Below, piece by piece: positions 1 through 9,706 of a stretch of DNA of 64,000 nt; the first letter of the stretch is position 1, and each line of letters starts with the position of its first letter. This DNA is from Trichomonas vaginalis G3. Lineage: Eukaryota; Parabasalia; Trichomonadida; Trichomonadidae. The notes beneath the pieces were generated by a model that searched no databases, was not told the origin of the DNA, and saw nothing but the letters and a program-made list of their open reading frames with translations. The position numbers and the translations under genes are program-made. Location: NCBI RefSeq assembly GCF_026262505.1, contig NC_067204.1:2389797-2453796 (forward strand), written 5' to 3'.

Positions 1-424
1 AAAAGTGTGTTTTGTGTTTTGTTGTTGCGTGTTGGATGCGGGATCCTGTTATTTCCGAAATCGACAAAAAATTTGGAAATTTAATTTCCGAAATCGAAAT
101 TATATTAATGTTTTTAATATTCTTATATCAAAAGGATTAAAGTTTATTAAGAGAAAAACAATTCTTCTTCTTCAATCTATTGGCGCATTTATTTCTACAC
201 GCCAATAAGGAAGGAAAAATTATAAGACACCATGGTGTCTTCAAAACGCTAATTTTTGATATTTTTAACAACCCTACATCCAGCCAACCAAAGAAAAAAA
301 TTGACACTTGTGATCGATTTTATACTTGAAACAATGAAAATATGAGCTAACTCACATGAATATGAAATTCCTTAAAAACCATTTTTAATTCGATTTTTGA
401 CATCAAACTAAATTTGCACTAAGT
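1..424. other. Intergenic, window start
   Basis: No convincing gene; a short open frame at 5-208 has biased composition and no recognisable domain. The stretch contains two copies of ATTTCCGAAATCGA (about 51-97) and an 18-bp perfect palindrome at 224-241. Confidence 0.5.
224..241. repeat. 18-bp perfect palindrome
   Basis: AAGACACCATGGTGTCTT reads the same on both strands. It lies about 185 bases upstream of the Med14-like start codon. Role unknown. Confidence 0.85.
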
Positions 425-3349
425 ATGGATAATGAGGATGGCAATGAAGTTCAACTTTCAGTAGTCCTCTCATCCATACTTAAGCAAGCATCACATTTGC
501 TTTCAACGCTCCAGCAAAAAAATTTTGAAATTCGATACAAGACAAAATCTGAGCTAATGCAAAAGCTATTCACTATTAAAGTGATGTTTGGCCGATATCT
601 TGTCTTATTAAGGTCGAGAAATCTAATTGCTTCGATTGAAAAACAACAAGCAAATATTAAACCTTCAAATGCAGTTGAAACAATCAAACAAATTCAAGGT
701 ATCAAAAATATTACAAAAATATATAAGGCTCCTTCAATTGCTCCAATTATAAGCCGCATTTTTTCAAAGAATAATGTCAATATTATAAGCGATCAGCCTG
801 AAGCAAAAATTCAGCTTGTCCTATCTGGTATTTTCCAAAGCAAGTTACCACGTCGTATTAAATCTGCCAAAATTAGGAACAATTCGATTTTTATTAATGC
901 TTTCCCATATTACGAAGCCAACTTTCATCTCGATGAAGATGGATACTGTATACTAAAATATTTGAGGTTAAACTGTGTTGATTATGGTATTCATATTCAT
1001 AATTTTGCAAGGGAACTAATGGCTGAATTTACGAAGACAATTCATCCATTTCATTACAGAGAAATCAATGCTTTATACCAGCTTGACTCTAAGATCTATA
1101 ATTTTATTCAAATTGGAAAATATTTGAATTTTTCAAAAGTTATTAATAATTTCAGCGGAGAATACAATTTTCAAGTCAAAAATAATCATGGCATTACGGA
1201 AATTCTATTTCCTTATTCAGAAGATTTTTTTTCTTCATTCAAACTTGTTCTACTTAACGGTTCTATTTATATAACCTCATCAACGCCAATATTAGAATTT
1301 CCCAAGCAAATTCCTTTTGTTGAGACCGCACAACAAAAATTAGATCGAAATTTGAACAATAATGAGTATTTTACGAAAAAGATATATCTCAAAGAGATTC
1401 TTAGTGAAAATGATATACAATGTGCACTTAACGAGATCCATGATATAATACATTTCACTGCATGTTATAATCTTTGGGAATATCTTGTTACTATGTTATC
1501 TACAAAGCTTGAAATAATGCCTACGTGTTCATTCCATATTCCTGATAGCAATGCTGAGAACTGTTACGCTATAATCGGAGTAGAAAATGTTGATGAAATG
1601 AAAATCAGTTTAGATTACTTTTCAGGCAAGATTATTGTTAATCTTATTAATGCATCCAGCATTACACATGATTTGGCCGATTCTCTTTACTATTATATCA
1701 CAGAATCAAGATTACAAATGGTTGAGTCAGTTTTGTTTGGTTTCAGGACTCATGCTGTACTATTTAATTCTACATTTTTCAACAAAGGATTATTTTCTTT
1801 CCATTTTTCATTTGCAACTCATTATTTTGTTCAAATCCTTTATAACGCTCCAATTCCTAAGCCTTTGATAACAGATGCCGATAGGAGTGCAATATTCTTA
1901 ACTCCTGGCCTGATTAACTTTGTAATTAGACTCAAAATTTGTAAAGAAAATATTGAATTTGCAATTGTTGATTCTGCGATCGCTCTAATCCTCAAAGATA
2001 TTGAGTATTATCTCAAACAACTCGGATTTGCTACATCAATTATGGGTAAATCCATTCAATGCATAATTTCCCCATCTCATGTCCTTCAATTTACATTATA
2101 TCCGAACATGAGATGGGTTATTAAAATTGTTCCATCAAACCAGTTGCCAAATTCAGCTAACTGTATTGAAATTACCGGAAATTCCAGATGCACAAGATTT
2201 TCCGAGTATATTGTCCATATAATTGAATCTTATATGAGATTTTCTACTATCGTGTATCAGTTGAGATCATATCATGCCATCAATCCAGATGATTTTTCAT
2301 TAACTCAGTTAAATGCTTTGAGATTTAATGTTAAAGTGCCTCATCTGGACTTGTCAATCGATTTTGGCTTAATAAATCAGTATATGAATGACATGCTCAG
2401 GCCTACTTTCAACTTAAATGTGATAAAAGTCTATGATTTCATTGCTCCAAGTTTATCTTTCAACGCCCCGACCATTCTTTCCAGTGCGAACATAATCGAT
2501 AAGTTTTCTGATACAAAAGTAAGCATCGCTATCCTCAAAGGACTCCTCCCTTACATTTCTAAAATATTAAGAGATTTCGGAAGCGACGATAACTGGACAG
2601 CGATGACAGAACTATTTGGAGATGAAATTATCTTTACATACTTGAAGAGATTGACCTTGAAAATCCACTTAAAACCTCGACATATTATTCACGGATTTAT
2701 TTCTTTGACAGGATTCTCAACTTTCATCTTAAAGCCATTGAGTCTCCTTGAGGTTAATGTAGAGAAGCGCTCAGACTGCTACTTTTTCGCTTCTGACTTA
2801 TCATTACTGGAAAAATTAAGACTTATGATGCACAAAATCTCAGCCTTGTTTAAATTTTGTGTTGCTTACAATATTTGTAATTTCACTCTCACAGGAGCTG
2901 ATTTCATTGGTACAACTCCGAATAATTTGATCTCAATTTACTTGTCGACAATGATCTACATGAGATTCCAAGGTAACGACATTGCAACAGAGTTCTCGAT
3001 GAATTTCTTAAAACGAGTCAGAAACTCAAAATTGCAGCTGATTATGTGCGATTATATCCTCAAAATTTTGACAAAGCCATATTGGTCAACGATTATTTCT
3101 CTTTTTAATGTTTTGATACCAGAAAAAATCGATTGGCCATTTGTTTTGAAATCCTTGAAATTTGAACCTGATTCTGCCAATTTGATTATCAAAAATGATA
3201 CAGAAGCGAACATTCCTCTCAAGATTACCAATGGAACTATCCAACATGCAAAATCAAATGATTGGGTTGATCAACCAACTTTAATTAACTTTTTATCAGG
3301 ACAACAAATGAAATTCCAGAGCTTGCTAAACTTCTTAGGATCACACTGA
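425..3349 (+). CDS. Mediator complex subunit 14 (Med14/Rgr1)-like protein
   Basis: A 974-residue protein. Residues about 8-70 (VQLSVVLSSILKQASHLLS onward) resemble the Med14 N-terminal helical domain: a start of the form 'L-x-x-L-x-x-A', then a basic helix running into an R-x-x-x-V-L-L-R segment. The next region (about residues 130-185, LVLSGIFQSKLPRRIKSAKI and on) fits the beta-rich part that follows in Med14. In the family this subunit is the backbone joining head, middle and tail of Mediator in the nucleus and supports RNA polymerase II transcription. The length is near that of yeast Rgr1 (about 1,080). The ATG at 425 is the first in frame. No membrane segments or low-complexity tracts are seen. 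The assignment rests on N-terminal pattern recognition only; a divergent unrelated helical protein is the alternative. Confidence 0.5.
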   Translation: MDNEDGNEVQLSVVLSSILKQASHLLSTLQQKNFEIRYKTKSELMQKLFTIKVMFGRYLVLLRSRNLIASIEKQQANIKPSNAVETIKQIQGIKNITKIYKAPSIAPIISRIFSKNNVNIISDQPEAKIQLVLSGIFQSKLPRRIKSAKIRNNSIFINAFPYYEANFHLDEDGYCILKYLRLNCVDYGIHIHNFARELMAEFTKTIHPFHYREINALYQLDSKIYNFIQIGKYLNFSKVINNFSGEYNFQVKNNHGITEILFPYSEDFFSSFKLVLLNGSIYITSSTPILEFPKQIPFVETAQQKLDRNLNNNEYFTKKIYLKEILSENDIQCALNEIHDIIHFTACYNLWEYLVTMLSTKLEIMPTCSFHIPDSNAENCYAIIGVENVDEMKISLDYFSGKIIVNLINASSITHDLADSLYYYITESRLQMVESVLFGFRTHAVLFNSTFFNKGLFSFHFSFATHYFVQILYNAPIPKPLITDADRSAIFLTPGLINFVIRLKICKENIEFAIVDSAIALILKDIEYYLKQLGFATSIMGKSIQCIISPSHVLQFTLYPNMRWVIKIVPSNQLPNSANCIEITGNSRCTRFSEYIVHIIESYMRFSTIVYQLRSYHAINPDDFSLTQLNALRFNVKVPHLDLSIDFGLINQYMNDMLRPTFNLNVIKVYDFIAPSLSFNAPTILSSANIIDKFSDTKVSIAILKGLLPYISKILRDFGSDDNWTAMTELFGDEIIFTYLKRLTLKIHLKPRHIIHGFISLTGFSTFILKPLSLLEVNVEKRSDCYFFASDLSLLEKLRLMMHKISALFKFCVAYNICNFTLTGADFIGTTPNNLISIYLSTMIYMRFQGNDIATEFSMNFLKRVRNSKLQLIMCDYILKILTKPYWSTIISLFNVLIPEKIDWPFVLKSLKFEPDSANLIIKNDTEANIPLKITNGTIQHAKSNDWVDQPTLINFLSGQQMKFQSLLNFLGSH

Positions 3350-3789
3350 TCGTTCTAAGTTCCGAATTTGCTTTTTTACAAAAAAAATTATATTTTAAAA
3401 ATAGTATATGGGGGTTTTGATAAGGAACTATGCCAAAATCCCATATATAGTTATTACGGCCAAGCGATTTCTTATTTTGTCTCAATTTCAAAATATGAAA
3501 TTTAGAAAAATGGATCCAAAGCAGAATCAGGTTTAAAATGCTAAAAGTTTCATACCATGCACTGCAACTCACTGGATTTTTTGACCAGATACCGAAGATG
3601 ATATCATCTGTGAATTCTTATTTGCTTTAACGCTCATATCAATTCATTTATTTTATTCTTTTTATTGTATTTTTATGTTTTTTGTTTGTTATTTTAATAA
3701 AAAAATCTTATTTTTTTTAAATTCCGCTCGAGGAAAAAAAATCTTTACTCAAGTCACTAAAATTCTGACTCTTTCGGCAGAGTGAGAAT
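3350..3789. other. Intergenic between convergent genes
   Basis: 3' ends of two converging genes meet here. An imperfect hairpin (TATATGGGGG...CCCATATA, about 3404-3447) lies 55 bases after the Med14-like stop. The rest is A/T-rich with no gene seen. Confidence 0.5.
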
Positions 3790-4668
3790 TTACTTTGAGA
3801 TGGCATCAATAATTGTTGGAACAATGATCTTATCGCGGATTTCTGTCCATTTGCTGTTAACGTCTTCGCCATTTCTGAGGATGTCGATGATAATTGGCTT
3901 GATAACACGATCACGGATTTTTGTCCACTTGCTGTTATCATCTTCTTCACCATTCTGGAGAGCGCCGATGATGATTGGCTTTAAAACACGATCGCGGATT
4001 TTTGTCCATTTGGAGTTCTCATCATCTTCTTGCTTGAGGATGTCAATGATGATTGGCTTAATAACACCGTCGCGGATATCTGTCCATCTGCTGTTATCAT
4101 CTTCATTTGTGAGTGTAGAAATGAGGATTGGTTTAAGATATCTGTCGCGGATGTGTGTCCAGCGGCTGTTTTCTTCTTGGTGTACAAGTGGGAGGATTGG
4201 CTTAATTGGAAGTGGAAGTGGGATTGTTGGCTTGATTGGGATTGGGAATGGAATCTTTGGCTTAATTGGGATTGGGATTCTTGGGAACTTTGGTCTTGGA
4301 ATTCTGCAGTGGAAGTTTTCTTCTTGGTGTACTAGTGGGAGAATTGGTTTAATTGGAATTGGAAGTAGAATTCTTGGATTTATTGGGATTCCTGGAATCT
4401 TTGGAATCTTTGGAAGTCTGATGCGGAAGTTTTCTTCCTGGAAATATGGTGGTGGGTGGATTGGAATTGGTCTGAATGGTCCATTCTTTTCTTCTTCTTG
4501 TGAGAGAAGAGTTTGGATTATGACAGGCTTAAGAATGCGGTCACGGAAATGAGTCCATCTGCTATTTTCTTCCTGTGCAAGTTCTGGAAGGAATGGTGGA
4601 GGGAAATGGATGGGCCTTTGAATTGGACGAACAAAGGACAGACCTAGTGCTGATAAAGCAAAAAACAT
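3790..4668 (-). CDS. Secreted repeat protein with WT-(K/H)-IRDR and proline-rich repeats
   Basis: No family recognised. The ATG at 4668 is preferred over the upstream in-frame TTG because it opens with a signal-peptide-like stretch (MFFALSALGLSFVRP) and lies 16-20 bases after TCATT, a match to the trichomonad initiator TCA(Y)(W). About 292 residues. The mature protein has one copy of an approximately 24-residue unit, E(E/D)NS(R/K)WT-x-(I/F)RDR-(V/I/L)-(I/L)KPIII, near the N-terminus. A proline/isoleucine-rich centre with IPIKP-type steps and two LVHQEEN junctions follows. Five more units are tandem at the C-terminus, ending at the stop. Predicted export and lack of enzyme motifs suggest a structural, adhesive or surface-associated role, which is inference only. 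The repeats also produce long overlapping open frames on the opposite strand, which I treat as shadows. Confidence 0.65.
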   Translation of the reverse strand: MFFALSALGLSFVRPIQRPIHFPPPFLPELAQEENSRWTHFRDRILKPVIIQTLLSQEEEKNGPFRPIPIHPPPYFQEENFRIRLPKIPKIPGIPINPRILLPIPIKPILPLVHQEENFHCRIPRPKFPRIPIPIKPKIPFPIPIKPTIPLPLPIKPILPLVHQEENSRWTHIRDRYLKPILISTLTNEDDNSRWTDIRDGVIKPIIIDILKQEDDENSKWTKIRDRVLKPIIIGALQNGEEDDNSKWTKIRDRVIKPIIIDILRNGEDVNSKWTEIRDKIIVPTIIDAISK

Positions 4669-4692
4669 TTTGATTTTTATTTCAATGAGCAA

Positions 4693-5597
4693 TCAAAATT
4701 TGAAAGGAAAAAAAAGAATATTTTGTATATTTGTTTAGCATGTAATATTCGACAACTTTTATATGAGAATTTAACGAGCAACTGTCATAACCGCTGTCAT
4801 TTGCCAGACTCTAAATTCAAATAAAAATAATTGTGACATTTAGGTCAGATCATTCTTTCATATGATATACAATAGCAAGGAATAATATAAAACTACGACA
4901 TAAACGTCGGATCTCCAAAAATTCAATTGAATTTGAAAAATGGATTTAACAAAAAATGTAACTAGCAATTAGTAATTAAACATTATCCACCCATTTTTAT
5001 TCGAGTGAATTGACCACTTTACATATTTTATTTTTATGGAATAATTTTTAAACAGTCATAATATTTAATATTTTCAACATTTCTTCAAATCATTTGATTG
5101 ATGTAAATCGATCAAACTTATAAAAAATCTGACACTTCATCACCAATCTAGTAGTCATCACAAAAGCTGCAAATGGTTGTAGATCAATTGGCCAAAGAGT
5201 TAAGTGATTTGCTCGAAATGCACTTGATAAGAATTTGATAAATTGGACAAAAAAAATATACATTATGTTTTGATCAGCATCAATCTATCATGGCAATGGT
5301 TTTGATAGTACGATATCAACAATAACCCAATTTTTAATCTATTATTTTAAAAATAGCTTGTTTTTCATGATTTGAGCTATTAATACTTCTCCACTCCATT
5401 TTCTGATTAGATTTGTCTCTAGAGATAAGAGATGTTTTCTATGAATTTCAGAATTTGAATAAAAAAACTGCTTTTTAAAGAAGTTTTACAGACCAAAAAC
5501 ATGTAAAATTTTAATATAACGCATGGTGATTATATGTATTTATTTCAATCACAAAAAAATCAAAAATAATATACAAACAAATATAATACAAATATTG
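4693..5597. other. Intergenic
   Basis: About 0.9 kb, strongly A/T-rich, lying 5' of the repeat-protein gene and 3' of the TBC gene. No gene, tRNA or clear repeat seen. Confidence 0.5.
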
Positions 5598-7280
5598 TTA
5601 TGTTTTGAGGAACAGCTTATACAATTCTATATCCAGGATGTTCTCGTTATTCTTATCCCCGTTCAACAGCGATGGAGAATCGAAAGTATCTGATGGATCT
5701 GAGAAAAGTTTCTGCATTCCGTCCTCGAAATACAACGACGCCTTTAGTCCACCGACCATTATTGTGCTTGTCGTGCAGGAACAGTATAATCCGTTGGAAG
5801 GTCTGGCTGTTCTATAAAACTGGTAGTTGTCGCATGAAAAAACAATGTTCGTGGTACTCCCTTTGTATCCAGGATGAGGATGGTCGTCAAAGAAAGCTCC
5901 GACTAAACTTTTGTCGGTTTTTACGATAAGAAGATGTGGTTTTTTCTTTTCCGCCTTTGAATAAAGGGTTTGGAACATTGTTCCATCGGAAGAGAGCTTG
6001 TATACCAACTGCGGGGAATAGCATCTGCATGATGGAGGCAAATACTCTCTTAATCTGTAGTATAATGAGTTCGCGAGCAAATTTCCTCCCAAAACTTCAG
6101 GAGTATGCTTCGCAAGTATGCTCATTACGTCGAGATCTTCTTCAGCTTTGCCAAGTTTCGCTGGAGAAAGGGAAGACATCAGTTCTATTCCCATTGATGA
6201 TCTCCAACTCTTAATTCCGCCGGAGTTGTAGGCAGGCGACTTGTCAAGGAAGTCTGGATACGATTTGTAGGCATTGAAGTAGTTTAATTCTTCAATTGGC
6301 TTCTCATCTGAAGTAATCGCAGTTTCTGAGGGAATAATGTGCCTTTCGCGGCTGATAAACAAGACAAATGATTCTTTGATCAAGGATTTGATCTTTGCAG
6401 GGGTATTTAGCTCGCGAATCGAGTTGACAACGATTTCATAAAATTCATCTGGAGTTTTGGACTTGCAGAGCTGCTGCCTGTTTGTAGAAAACAATCCTAT
6501 GCAAAAGCGAAGCAAAACTTTCCTTCCTTCAAGAACAAATGAATCAAAGAAAGTTAATGCGGCAGGTAATGTCGAAAATGGTAAGAAGAAAGTAGGAAAC
6601 AATGACATGACGAGTTTTGTAATGGAAGCTCCGATTTGTGTCGCATGTTTGTCGATGTCTGAGCAAAATCTCTTTAACTGATCTGAAATTGATTCTGCTG
6701 ACGCGTAAAAGCATTTTTGGTCGACTGTGAAGTACCAATTTCCGTTGCCAGCTGATCTATCTATCATTGCTTTGATCGTAAGATAAGCAAGTGGAGGTTC
6801 TAAGTACATAAGGAGCAATGCTGCAACTGTCGGTATGAGAGGAGCAAATATGATTTGTGGATTTGATACCCAAACAATGTGAAGGAAAATTTTGAGTTGT
6901 TTTACGTTCGATTCAGGTAAAAAGTTCAAAATATCTACGGACGATCCAAAATTTGATGCATTGGTCATTGGTTGTGACATTGCTCTAGTCATGATTTTCT
7001 CCCAGTTGAACTTCACTTTGGAAGTTTTGTAATAATCGAAAGCGCCGGAAGCTTGGAACCAGAAATTTCGCCTATAATTCAATGGAACCCCGTATCTAAT
7101 TAGTTTCTTGATCTTATCGTTGAACTTTGGAATATATGTGGGAACTTTTTGAAAATTTTGGAGTCGCAAATTTTCTTCTGCTTCCCATTCTCTGTCCGGA
7201 ATAAAGCTAGAGTGTTCGTAAAACCCGTAACTGTCAGTACTATTAAGATTGAACTGGTTTATAACTGCTTTTGGGTCCAT
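5598..7280 (-). CDS. TBC-TLDc domain protein, probably lacking GAP activity
   Basis: A 560-residue protein. Residues about 60-290 form a divergent TBC (Rab GAP-like) domain, recognised from LIRYGVPLNYRRNFW at 60-74, which matches the 'G-(I/V)-P-x-x-x-R-x-x-x-W' start. Residues about 397-555 form a TLDc domain (LLANSLYYRLREYLPPSC, then LLIVKTDKSLVGAFF). TBC-TLDc is the architecture of TBC1D24/Skywalker proteins, which act in membrane traffic and oxidative-stress responses. The catalytic TBC motifs are not seen: no I-x-x-D-x-x-R around FNWEKIMTRAM (91-101), and the Y-x-Q motif region reads NPQIIFAP (140-147). It is therefore likely a phosphoinositide- or Rab-binding pseudo-GAP, as proposed for TBC1D24. 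Start ATG at 7280. Confidence 0.75.
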   Translation of the reverse strand: MDPKAVINQFNLNSTDSYGFYEHSSFIPDREWEAEENLRLQNFQKVPTYIPKFNDKIKKLIRYGVPLNYRRNFWFQASGAFDYYKTSKVKFNWEKIMTRAMSQPMTNASNFGSSVDILNFLPESNVKQLKIFLHIVWVSNPQIIFAPLIPTVAALLLMYLEPPLAYLTIKAMIDRSAGNGNWYFTVDQKCFYASAESISDQLKRFCSDIDKHATQIGASITKLVMSLFPTFFLPFSTLPAALTFFDSFVLEGRKVLLRFCIGLFSTNRQQLCKSKTPDEFYEIVVNSIRELNTPAKIKSLIKESFVLFISRERHIIPSETAITSDEKPIEELNYFNAYKSYPDFLDKSPAYNSGGIKSWRSSMGIELMSSLSPAKLGKAEEDLDVMSILAKHTPEVLGGNLLANSLYYRLREYLPPSCRCYSPQLVYKLSSDGTMFQTLYSKAEKKKPHLLIVKTDKSLVGAFFDDHPHPGYKGSTTNIVFSCDNYQFYRTARPSNGLYCSCTTSTIMVGGLKASLYFEDGMQKLFSDPSDTFDSPSLLNGDKNNENILDIELYKLFLKT

Positions 7281-9706
7281 TTTCTTTTGATGTCTGACAA
7301 TTATTAATTAACTCTTTACAATAACCGTTTATGGATTGAATGCATTCAAAAATTGAATTCAATTTAAAATTAAAATAAATGATTAATTGTGATAGAAGAT
7401 TAATACGAATTAAATTATGCGAGATTTTTGATTGATTGAAGATTTTATTGATTCAAATTAATATCAGTATTCATTAAATATCCTCTTGATTTAATCAGAA
7501 ATTATTGATGTTCCAATTTTATCACAATTGAACTGAAGTTTATTGAGAATTGACCAACGGTTCTATCCAAGTCTAGAATTGATATTGAAGTAGAATTATG
7601 AACTAAAAATTTGGAAATATGATATCACATTTCAATTTTTGTTAGCGGTAATTGAAAACTCAACGATTGCAGTTTTTGAGAGGATTTATGAAAACAAGTT
7701 AGAGTTATTGATTAGGTAATTCGTTTAATAGTAAATTTTTTTAAATGTTCCTCAATCTTTACAATTTATAATCAAATCATCGAGTGTGTTTAAAATAGAT
7801 ATCAAATTTATAATTTTTCGGAAATTGATACCCACTCAGAAAAAACCGAAAAATTAAAAAATCTACAATATCAGGCTAATTAGCTGTTTTTCCTTCAGTG
7901 GATATAATATTATAGCGAAATAAGTTTGTTATCTATGCATCTGACAAGGAAAATTTTTATTGATTCCAATTGCTCTATTTGAAATTCGATTATATTTTGG
8001 CACCATAATTAAATTTGAAAAATATAAAAGAATCAAAGCATATAAAATTAGATATCGCTACTCAAATTCTTCCATTGATAAAGGTAACTAAACTCCTTTC
8101 GCCGATCCGATTTGCCCCATATTTAAAATATAGCTTGCATATGTAGAAGAAAAGCTAATTTTGAAGTACGCCCCAAATCCACCAACAGGATTTCGAGCTA
8201 CTAAAAAAGTACTTTTAAATGTGATTTTTTTTATAAAAAATTAAATTTATTTTAAGATCAGACTAAAAACTAATTTTATGGAAAATCTATATCGACAAAT
8301 TTATTACTTATTGGGTATATAGATTTTTTGATTATGGCGATTATGTCTGATATGCTTCCAATAAGCCAAAACACATTTCATACTGATTTCTATAAAAGGT
8401 ATCTTTATTATAGAAGTGTAAGCTATATCTGTTTGTTTTTTTATTATAACAAATTCAAAATTCTCTTATAAGGACTAGATGAAATCTGTATTATTAAATC
8501 ATTAGCTAAATGAAGGTTCAAATAGAAAGTAAATATCAATTTATATGATACTGAAACCAAATAGTTCTTTTAATAAAAGATAACACGCTGAAAATTATTG
8601 AGTATTTGCAAATCTCAAAAATCTATTGGTGAATTTGGCTCAACTTTTAAAATTATAACATCCATATCAAATCATAAAAGCAGACAAAAATTAAAGCCAA
8701 ACCTATCGGCCAATTTTTTTTGATATTTTGATTTTTGAGGTATACTTTTAAAAGTGGATTTAAAGCACTGATGAAAAAACATTAACTTCTGTCGTTATGA
8801 TTATTGATTTAGACAATAATGATTTTAATCTTTGATTATCAAAACACTAAAGTCATCTTTTTAACATTTGCTTGGTAGCATTAACTCAAGTCTAAAGTAC
8901 TATTTTATGTGGCACTCTTAGAATTTTTGTATTCATTGTACACGCTGAAATAGTACCATTAAAGTTATGGCGGACTTTCAAAAAATAGTTTGGTCACCTT
9001 TCCATTGATTTCAATTGGTAAAGTCGTACTAAATCCGGGCCATATTTATTTTATGTTGATCGAAACTGTTTTGAATTTCGATTAGTAAAATCCTCATAAT
9101 CATGAAATTTTTCCTTCTGAAATAATTTTCGAATCCTTTGCCAATATTTTAAAAATTATTCAATTGATCGATATCTCGTTCGAAAATGAGTGCTCGATCA
9201 ACAATTCAGGTAGAAAACAAAGTTTTGATATTTATTCTTTACATCGGAAGTTCATCTTTCAAGGCCTATATCAACTCCCTTTGTAATTTTGAATTTTTGC
9301 ATTAATTTTTATTGAGGTAATTTCCAAATAAGATATCCAGCAAAATAAGTTAAGATTTTGCTCAAAATATCTGGGTTTCTGCATTTCTAGTTGCACAACT
9401 ATTTCCCATCAAAATTAGTGCGATCTAAGCAAATGCAACTTTTACTTTGATTTGAATCTTTTCCATTTTTCATTCTGAATGGAGAATAGTGTAGGCGTAT
9501 GGGTTTGTATGGAACTGCGGTAACTATTTTTTGTTAGCTGTACTTTTGATCATGAAATCACGAAAATTCGTTGTTTTTCAAAAAAATAGAATACATTGCG
9601 GCTCTTTTTTCATACCAAACCTTAAATAATTGCTTAAGGAATATATCTTTCGCATAAATCATCCTCATGATTGCTAATAAAATGAGGTTTTTATAAATTT
9701 ATAACG
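7281..9706. other. Long intergenic spacer between divergent genes
   Basis: 2.4 kb, very A/T-rich, no open frame worth calling, no tRNA-like arms. It must contain the promoters of the flanking divergent genes, but no conserved motif stands out. Confidence 0.5.

Noticed and set aside
3782-4552. Long plus-strand frames opposite the repeat protein
   Set aside because: Repetitive coding DNA makes long antisense frames; the minus strand has the signal peptide, ATG and initiator.
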